In this document: in pieces, positions 34,557 to 64,000 of the stretch | Layout: the number at the start of each line of letters is the position of its first letter | Position numbering within the stretch: the first letter of the stretch is position 1 | Assembly (NCBI RefSeq): GCF_041146795.1 | Contig: NC_135184.1 | Coordinates: 10,778,967 to 10,842,966 of the forward strand | From: Maylandia zebra | Taxonomy: Eukaryota; Chordata; Actinopteri; Cichliformes; Cichlidae | Length of the DNA: 64,000 bases | Direction: 5' to 3' | Translations under genes and position numbers: made by a program | Notes under the pieces: model-generated | The model's input: the letters and a program-made list of their open reading frames with translations, nothing else | Databases searched by the model: none | What the model was told of the DNA's origin: nothing

Positions 34557-34589
34557 ATTATTATTATTGTTATTATTATTATTATTATT
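34557..34589. repeat. (TTA)n microsatellite
   Basis: About eleven TTA units with one G interruption. Confidence 0.9.
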
Positions 34590-34692
34590 GCTACTACTAT
34601 ACAAATCGTATATCCTTCTGAGGCAGTTATTGACTGAAATAACGTTTCCATTCTTAAAGTCCTGTCAAAGGTATTCAACATTGAAAAATAAA

Positions 34693-37600
34693 AATGAAAA
34701 ATGTGGTTTTCATAGCTGTCTTTTCCTGCTTGTTGTTGCTGCCAATGTTTTACTTTGTGTTTGTACAATGCAGTACAGTATATGAATTACCCTGCGTTTC
34801 TAAATTTGCTTTATATTTCTGCTTCATAGGTATTGCAGTGGATATATATGTATATATTTTGATGTAACCTAGATTGGTCAGATGAATCAAGATGGAAGTT
34901 TTGGGCTGTACTTGAGTTAGCGAGGAAGGGATTGTTGTACATTTCTTGTGGTTTGAGCTCCCACAAACTAGGCGCTGTCACTGTCGGTTACGCCAAGGTA
35001 ATTTTATGCATTTCTGGTACATTATAGTATTCCAGATGAGGGGGGAACATCTGTGGTAAGCTTGTTCCTAAATTTTTTATTTTTATTTTTTTGTTAGCCT
35101 GATTGGTAAAATGAGAAAGCGTTCTTTACAAGATGCTGATTATTTTACTTTTTTCTTTTTGCACGGAGTTGAAACCTACAATTATTCTGTTAAAGCACAA
35201 AGTGACGTGATTCACTGCAGCATTGGTAAAAGACCACTTTTTTTTTCTCTCTCTCTCTCTCCCCCTCTCTCTCTGTTTGGCGCTAGAGAGTTGGAGAATT
35301 GCATGTTAGACTTTGGCTGTGTGACTATAGTGTTAAGAGACGAGCTGAAAGTTGCATAATTGTATGCTTGAAGTACAGAGTGGCCCCTTTGAGTGAGACG
35401 TTGCTAGTACTGTTTTTGTCTTCATTCTTTATGGTATATATCTCAGAGATTCTCAGACATATTGAATGATTGTATTGCATAGTTGCTGCTCATTTGTCAG
35501 CTGCACATCCATGATGTGAATCTCGTTCCACCACATCCCAAAGGTCACTGTTGTTATTGTTACTGTGGTTAAGGTTGCCTTCATTATCAGCTTGAAGCAG
35601 TCTGGTCATTCTCCTCTGACACCAACAAGCCATTTTTACCCAGAGAACTGCCGCTCGCTGTACGTTTTTTGTCTTTTCAGACCATTATCTGTAAACTCTA
35701 GAAATGGCTGTGTGGGAAAACCCAGCAACTATGTTCAAAGTTGTAAATCAACTTTCTTCTCCAATCTGGTGCTCTGTTTGAAGTCCAGCAGGTGTTCTTA
35801 CCCATGCGTTGCTGCTATATGATTGGCTGTAGTAATGACCAATTATACCACCAATTATTTTAAGCTGTGGGTAGCTTCTCCCATCAGCAGCACAATCAAC
35901 CATATTTATGATTTATTCTTTCAGGTTTGAGCATAGTTAATTTGTTGCTATAACAATACGAACATGTACTGGCTTAAATTGAGCGGTGAGTTGGAACACT
36001 CGATATTTGGCTCACAGATGGAGGATGTGGCTAATGTAAGTAATATGTCACGGTGTAATATCACTCGAATTGCGTGTATATGTTTCTATTCAATAGAGCT
36101 AAGGTTTTTGTCATCACCTGAATGGATTTTTTTTTTTTTTTTTTTTTCTCCCCATATTTTTTGGGGGGTTAAATCCTTTGTTTTTTCCACCTTACTCATT
36201 GCGCACAACAGAAGACCTTATCAAATGTGAGTAAATGCTGCTGCTTCACAGTAACTTTGTACTGAGAATATGTTACAGACCTGATCATATATGTCTGAGG
36301 ATAAATTTCGCCTCGATCTGCTCCTTTAAAGCTGCTCAGTGGACAGTTTGTCCTTGGAAACTTCCATGTAAGACTCCCTCGTACATCCACTTTGCAAACC
36401 CATAAAACTGGGGCTTTTTAAATGCCCTGCTGGGAACCATAAAGTGTAACAAAGGGATTAACAAAAATATGTTCCCTGTTAAATGTTCAGTAAGCTACAA
36501 TATACAAAATCTGGCTGTAAGAGCAGTAATGAACACGAAGGAGTATCAAACCTTTGTAATCTCATACATGTATCCAGTTATTGAGACATTTCTTGGAGCC
36601 CGTTAAAGCTTCTTTAGCCTGGGAACACTGAGGAAAAACGATGCACTATTAATGATGACACACAAAACCTCAAGCTTAAATTTGACAGAAGCATGCTGGG
36701 AAACTCCAATCCTTGTCCATGACCGAGAGGGAGATCGAAATGACAACGTATGATAATGATGAGTGAAACCCCATGAGCTTAATTAAGGCTGAAATAAAGA
36801 TCCCACTGGAGGAGTGGAGTTTTGATACTGAGCCACACATGAGGACTTTAATCCCATTAAGGTATTTAGAATTTATTCCACCCTCAGGTTCAAAAACCAC
36901 CTGAAAGAAGCAACAAACACTAATCCCTTTGTTTCTTATATTACAGAGGCCTTTGCTAGAAGACCACAGTTACAACTCCACGTTGTTGACGGGTAACACA
37001 GCTGACTACACAGTGATGCATCATCACAGTCGATCCTTTGTGATTGCACAAACATCTTATTTGTGTTAGACGCAGCGAGAGTCTTCGGTAATATCACTGA
37101 AGTGATTATATACAGTAGATTTTCTTCTTCACACAGCCACAGTGGAAACCAAACAATTAAGATGTGACTAAAGGGAAAATTCTCAGCTTTAATTCAAAAA
37201 GCTTGAAGAGATGAGACATTTTTATACACAGTCCCATTTTTAGAGGCTCAAAATTAGACAAACAATTTTTAATATAAGGTTAGTTTCTAACACTTAGATA
37301 AAAATCTTTTGGAGTCGATGGCTGCCTGAAGTCTAGAACTCATATATAGCTTCACTGCTTTCATATTTGTTTTAAATAGAAGTGGACCTCTGAATGTTTA
37401 TTAAATGTTACGGCCATTTGATCACAGGTTTTATACACTCAAGAAAGTAACTGGCAGAAGATCTAAACCTGCCTTTAGATCTTTGCGTATAGTCAGAGAG
37501 AAATAAAACAGTCATCGTTCACAGTTGCAATAGATTGATAAAGAACCAAAATATCCACTTTATTAGTAGTATAGAGAATGACTTGGACAAACTAATGTAG

Positions 37601-38307
37601 CTCTCACTTGAAGTGATCTCCTGCATTCTCGGATGTGGTAGTTTGTCACTTTTCCAGGTGTCGTTCCCACTGTGAGCATTGCGTAACTACAAAACCGCCT
37701 CGTTGGACTCAAGGTCGAGTGTCTGCCAGCGAGGAAGCAGCTGTCTGAGCGGCGAGGGAACAAAAACATCTCTCTAGATTACATGGAGGGTAACTGTTGG
37801 CACATGAAAGCGTTTTATTTCATTCAAGACAAGAGCTTGGTCATTATTTGGAATAGGAGGCCAATACCTGCTGCCGACTTCACCATACTTCAAGGCTATA
37901 TGTCGAAGAAAAGAAAAAAAAAAGATTCTAACACGTTAAGTACATTTTATTGTAAACTGTGACGAGCGTGTCCTCCGATGATAGATCATATAAAACAGTC
38001 GCAGGTAAATAGATCATATATAACATATTCTCATGTCTGTGTGTGGATATAAAGACATCTTTGTATGTTTGTATAAACACAGGTCAGTCTTTGGTTCCAC
38101 TCTAAAGTGCAGTTTCTGTGGTGCAGCAGTCTCAAGTCTTTGGTAAAGAGTTCAGAGGTTTAGGGACCAGTCTTTATGCTCCTTTATTCATTAAAACAAC
38201 AAATGTAAACTTAGTCTACCAATGCAGTCTCTGTGACCCCCTCTGGGTCTCTGATGAATCCACACTCCTCTTTTGTGTCTTTGTGGATAAAATAATCAAC
38301 CTGCTCT
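34693..38307. other. Convergent spacer between vapa and apcdd1, including apcdd1 3'UTR
   Basis: Probably shared by distal vapa 3'UTR forms and the apcdd1 3'UTR. On the minus strand AATAAA occurs at 38188-38183 and 37951-37946. A poly(T) run lies at about 36127-36147 and a Tc1 remnant at 37140-37345. Otherwise nothing recognised. Confidence 0.55.
37140..37345 (-). pseudogene. 3' end of a degenerate Tc1-like element
   Basis: On the minus strand the sequence SSRLQAAIDSKRFLSKC then a stop matches the transposase C-terminus of an old fish Tc1-like family, and the following 3' region with GAGCCTCTAAAAATGGGACTG also fits from memory. The rest of the transposase is gone. Confidence 0.5.
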
Positions 38308-60287
<21,980 letters not shown>

Positions 60288-60730
60288 TTCAGACTTGGTT
60301 GGATTAAAACGAGCTTCACGCTGGTCACAACGGAGATCAGGCTTCCCTTTATTCAGCGTCCGAAGTTATTCCGACAGAAATCCTCACATTTTGGATCCAA
60401 AGCGTGGAGAAAACACTTTTGCAAAATCCGAGCATCATATGAAGAATGCTCTCGATACGCAGAGGGAGAGAATAAGAAGCCCGCTGTACTTTCGCATCCG
60501 AACAAAGAATCCTCTGGAAATCAAAGTAAAGTTTAAACTTTACAGCGAGCCACCCTGAAACAGTCAGAGATTGTGGTGCTGAGTTCAAAAGGCTTTCTTA
60601 CTTTAGCGCGCGTGTCCTGTGTGCTGCGCCCCGGAGGAGTGTTTGGAAGTGTGTCCAGAGATTGGACTCACCCCGCCCATTTAGATATTATATGGGCGTG
60701 GGGAGGGTGCTTAAGCTTCCCCAGTGAAGT
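60288..60730 (-). promoter_or_regulatory. apcdd1: apcdd1 5'UTR and promoter region
   Basis: Read on the minus strand: CATATAATATC near 60695, a GC box GGGCGGGGTG near 60680, and a CCAAT box (GTCCAATC) near 60665; CpGs lie at 60605-60640. ATCAAAG (60520-60526) and AACAAAG (60501-60507), on the plus strand, fit TCF/LEF sites. The exact start site is unknown. Confidence 0.45.
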
Positions 60731-61365
60731 GCAAAATCCAAAGAGAGAAAAAAAAAGGTATTTTTCACCTTCTCATATTTTTTGGGGGGAGTACATTTTC
60801 TGTATTTTCGGGTTGAATATGTTATTTTTCTCATTGCATTTTAAATATCCATGACTGTAAAAACAAGATGCCATAAAAAAACAGATATTGTATTACTCGT
60901 CCAAAATTTGAGAACAGTTTTGGTTTTGTCTCTTTTTTCTCACTCAAAAATATCTTCGCATCACCTGATACCTGCCCCTGGTTTCTCCTGCAACTCTCTG
61001 GGGTTTATCAACAAAAAGCCAGAAAGGGTCTAATGAAGAGGTGAACTGATCAAAAAGTAGAGGGGTGTATTATATTTTGTGGTTAAAAAAAGTCAGTTTG
61101 TTAGTGATTAAAAATGCCTTGCACCGAACATGAAAGGGTAAATAAATTAAAAAAGAAAAGAAAATCTCATGTTGTTTAGGATGAATTAGGGTTAGCCTTT
61201 ACTGGTTCCTCCTTCATTAGGTCCCACATCCTCCTTCTTATCATCCATGATGGATGCTGCACATTTTTCTTGACCATGGCTTTCAAATTATACACCTTCA
61301 GATCGTATCCTCCTGCCTGGAGGGAGAACAACAGAGGTTCAGTGTCCTTCTCCTAGAACACCTGT

Positions 61366-61441
<76 letters not shown>

Positions 61442-62421
61442 ATAAAGAGAGACTGTGGCCTTGAGTTTCCGACTCTTTTCAATTTGAGGTTCTCTTGTCT
61501 CTCTCTGATCTTTTAACCCTGAGGCTGTACTCCAGCTCCTCCATCACTCACCCAGTCTGTTGGAGGCTGAAAGTTGGAGGCTGAGGCATCTGTGGTACAT
61601 TTGCTTTTAAAACTCTACTGTATCACTGCAAAAGCACCAAATCCATTTAAAAATTGAAAATCAAAAACTTACTTGTTAGCGTCATCTTACTAGCTTATAA
61701 TCACCAGACTATTGATTATAAGCTTATCGATTTATGACTTTCACTCAGTTTTAACTCAAAATGATCGGTTAAAAGAACAAAATTAATAAAAACTTATAGA
61801 GTAAATGATCTTGAGAAAACTTTAGAATAATTTAGAAGTCAGTGAAAAAGATCTTTTAGAGATCATCTCTGCAGCTCTGAAAAAGGTTTTTAGCAACTTA
61901 CTGGGAGGCAAATACACTAAAGTGTCGTATGGCACATCAAGAACAGGGGTGGACCTGCAGGAGTCCTTCGACTACATTTCCCCCACCAGTGTGCAGCAGT
62001 GTGGTTTAAATCTCTGTGTATTAGCACCTAATGGCTTCATTTAGAAATGAAAATGGGCTATAGAGGTTTGTATATGTTTTTCTGTTTTTTTACAGAAACT
62101 AGCAGCCTTTAGCACCAACCAATTTAACCTGAAGAGGCATAAACTAAAAACACTTCACAGATTTCAGACAGCTTCTTCCACAATCAGGCTTTTCTATAAC
62201 TTAAACAGTTTAATTTCCCTTTAAAACTTACTAAGCTGTAGCTCAGTCAGACAGTCAAACAGATTTTATATTCATAGTTTTTTGTCACATGTCCATCACA
62301 AAAGTTGAACACGCAAGCCAACACTATACTGGACACTGCAGATCTGCAGCACTTGTCTGTCCGGCCCATTCTCATCCTCAGGGTGCCAGTTGCTGCTCTT
62401 TCGTCAGTTTTGTGTTATTAA
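60731..62421. other. Region upstream of apcdd1
   Basis: AT-rich DNA with the (GT)n tract at 61368-61438. No exon recognised. Confidence 0.6.
61368..61438. repeat. (TG)35 microsatellite
   Basis: About 71 bp of uninterrupted TG, some 1.1 kb upstream of the apcdd1 start codon. Confidence 0.95.
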
Positions 62422-63690
62422 CCCTCTGATGCATAGTGGTCACTGGAGTGGACAGCTACTAAAACGTACATATCTCTTTAATGCATTGGTTTCTATGGTG
62501 GAACTGCATATTAGCCTCTAGAGTGCTCTCTGCTGCCATGCTCCATTGAGGTCAATTCAGTGTTCAGTTAGTGCAACTGCAAGTAAATTTCCTCTGAATC
62601 AAAGATGGCAGACAAACTGTCACCCCTGCCGACCACTGCTGGCATATCCTGTCAATCCTTCTATGCTAAAAGAGCCCAACAGGTAAAAAAAAATATGATG
62701 ATATGCAGTAACATCTAGGGAAGGATATTATCTGTTTGGAATAAGAAATTGTTATGTCTAATATGTAGAAAACTACGATTAACCATGTGTCCACTGTAGT
62801 GGACATCATGCATTACCCACTATATTTTTTTAACATAAGTCATAAATTGTCTCACTGTTTTTTGGGACTGTTTTGGTTATAAGTAAGCATATAATTGTTA
62901 CATTTATAAGCTACTCATTTAAAATGTATATTTCTGTGCAGATCAGCTGTAGTTTGAGTTACTATAATAATTATTTTATCATATTTTGTAGACTTCAAAT
63001 GCAGCAAAGAATAAGGCAGCGTACAGAATAGTCCAGGAAATTCCATCCAGCTCCAGTGATGATGATTTCATTGATGAGTGCAGTGATGATGAGTTCAGTG
63101 ATAAGTCCAGTGATGATGAGAGTGGCTGCCAGAGCAGAACAGAGACATAGGAACTACGGACAGCCTAGGTGTGATGAACACAGAAGTGTTTGGAGATGCA
63201 GAGACTAAGATGTCAGTTTGTGTTTTCTTCCAGCATGCTGCTAAGGGCTTGGTAATACTGTCCTGCATCGTTATAGAACTGTGTAGACTCAAAAATGTTT
63301 CTCTTGTTGGAGATAGTTTGCCATATTCAGGTGTAGGATTCACAGCTAGGACTGTTGATTGGTTTTGTTATTTACGTCTAAACATTGGGGCCTTATGAGT
63401 TGAAAGTTCCAAAAAAATTGCTGAGATGTTTTTCAAAGGATACAAGCAAACAAGTGTTTGTATATTTACAATAGAACACAAGGTAATTAATTTTTATAGT
63501 AAATTCACAGTATTTCATGCTAAGTGCTCAGGCGCATGTAGTCCACTGGAGTGGACAAGTTTATAACTTTATAAAAAAACATATTTTTGGAGAAAAAAGA
63601 GTTGAACATTTTTTTTCATGTCCTGAGAAGAATAAAAGCACTTAAGAAAAAAATCTTGACCAAGGCTTTCATAATTCATGCATCAGAGGG
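62422..63690 (+). mobile_element. piggyBac-type element, short, with two-exon mini-gene
   Basis: TTAA at 62418-62421 and 63691-63694 flanks perfect 13-bp inverted ends CCCTCTGATGCAT (62422-62434 and 63678-63690). Subterminal motifs GTCCACTGGAGTGGAC (63541-63556), GTCCACTGTAGTGGAC (near 62790) and TCACTGGAGTGGAC (near 62440) look like repeated transposase-binding sites. TTAA and CCC...GGG place it in the piggyBac superfamily. No catalytic domain is present in 1269 bp. Confidence 0.85.
62605..63150 (+). CDS. Two-exon mini-gene of the piggyBac element, 78 aa, probably the N-terminus of a deleted transposase
   Basis: Exons 62605-62682 and 62992-63150 are joined by a GTAAAA...TTTTGTAG intron in phase 0. 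The product starts MADKLSPLPTTAGISCQSFY, then has a basic stretch (AAKNKAAYR) and an acidic Ser/Asp/Glu tail with SSSSDDDF, SDDEFSDKSS and DDES, ending SRTET before TAG. Acidic N-termini are usual in piggyBac transposases (PGBD group). AATAAA at 63631-63636, inside the element, could end the transcript. Whether it is expressed, or simply the remains of a longer gene, is unknown; the splice model is by eye. Confidence 0.5.
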
Positions 63691-63732
63691 TTAAATGACA
63701 GTAAAAATTGAAGGGTTGGCCTCTGCAAGCAC

Positions 63733-63812
63733 TGCAAGACATGTTGAGGAGGTAATTTAGCCATTTGAACGAGCTGTGTTGGATCACGGATACATCTAGT
63801 TGGGGACCCCTG
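63733..63812. mobile_element. Fragment of the CAGGGGTCCCCAACTCC hAT-like family
   Basis: From GCAAGACATGTTGAGGAGG to TTGGGGACCCCTG, the right half of the family seen at 38919-39121. Confidence 0.6.
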
Positions 63813-63829
63813 CCCTAAAGCAACTCCAG

Positions 63830-64000
63830 GTGGGGAACTCCAGGCCTCAAGGGCCAGTGTCCTGCAGGCTTCAGATATCCCCCTGGGACAGCACGCCTGA
63901 ATCAAATGATTAGGTCATTACCAGGCCTCTGGAGAACTTCACAACATGTTGAGGAGGAATTTAGTCATTTAAATCAGCTGTGTTGGATCAAAGACACAGC
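63830..64000. mobile_element. Second copy of the same hAT-like family, cut by the window end
   Basis: Begins GTGGGGAACTCCAGGCCTC and continues through GTGTCCTGCAGG, ATTACCAGGCC, ACATGTTGAGGAGG and GCTGTGTTGGATCA to the last base. Confidence 0.65.

Larger units (their letters stand above)
33837..34692 (+). other. vapa: vapa 3' untranslated region, proximal part
   Basis: Follows the TAG at 33834-33836. Contains an A-rich tract (33884-33926), a C19 then T-rich tract (34092-34155), a second C-rich run (about 34273-34300) and a TTA repeat (34557-34589). A first AATAAA lies at 34687-34692; longer isoforms are possible. Confidence 0.6.

Noticed and set aside
61254..61442. Frame ending in alternating Cys-Val
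   Set aside because: Translation of the (TG)n microsatellite.

Overview
This window looks like nuclear DNA of a ray-finned fish, probably a cichlid. The genes are vertebrate, split by GT-AG introns, and separated by AT-rich DNA full of teleost mobile elements. A tRNA-derived SINE at 9350-9636 resembles, from memory, the African-cichlid AFC family. Species cannot be fixed without alignment.

Four protein-coding genes are visible. (1) 1-580 (+): the last two coding exons of ralbp1 (RalA-binding protein 1), with a 3'UTR to about 2,003. (2) 4,714-13,449 (+): complete rab31, seven coding exons, 194 aa, with a 3'UTR to about 15,326. (3) 18,677-33,836 (+): complete vapa, six coding exons, 245 aa, with a 3'UTR holding long homopolymer tracts. 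(4) 60,287-38,308 (-): complete apcdd1, five coding exons, 511 aa, with one apparent GC-AG intron. vapa and apcdd1 converge. The order ralbp1-rab31-vapa-apcdd1 matches the RALBP1-RAB31-VAPA-APCDD1 segment of human 18p11.22, without PPP4R1 and TXNDC2. The genes share ancestral synteny, not a pathway: RALBP1 and RAB31 act in small-GTPase signalling and endosome/Golgi traffic, VAPA is an ER contact-site tether, and APCDD1 is a surface inhibitor of Wnt signalling.

The rest is introns and spacers carrying mobile elements. The clearest are an intact Tc1/mariner element with a 340-aa DD34E transposase and matching 200-bp inverted repeats (44,480-46,083, apcdd1 intron 3); a piggyBac-type element with TTAA duplications, perfect 13-bp ends and an open two-exon 78-aa mini-gene (62,422-63,690); a nested composite of a hAT element, a piece of a second hAT and a piggyBac-type MITE (24,258-25,404); and hAT MITEs with 8-bp target duplications (8,912-9,183 and 28,850-29,532). 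Also present are relics of Penelope-like, RTE-like and older Tc1 elements, and two LTR-like segments.

No operon, CRISPR array, defence system or clearly new pathway is visible. The best candidates for something undescribed are the piggyBac mini-gene, the paired A-rich and C/T-rich tracts in the vapa 3'UTR, and the GC-AG intron of apcdd1. Intron boundaries were placed by eye using splice consensus, reading-frame continuity and remembered vertebrate orthologues; no alignment was run.
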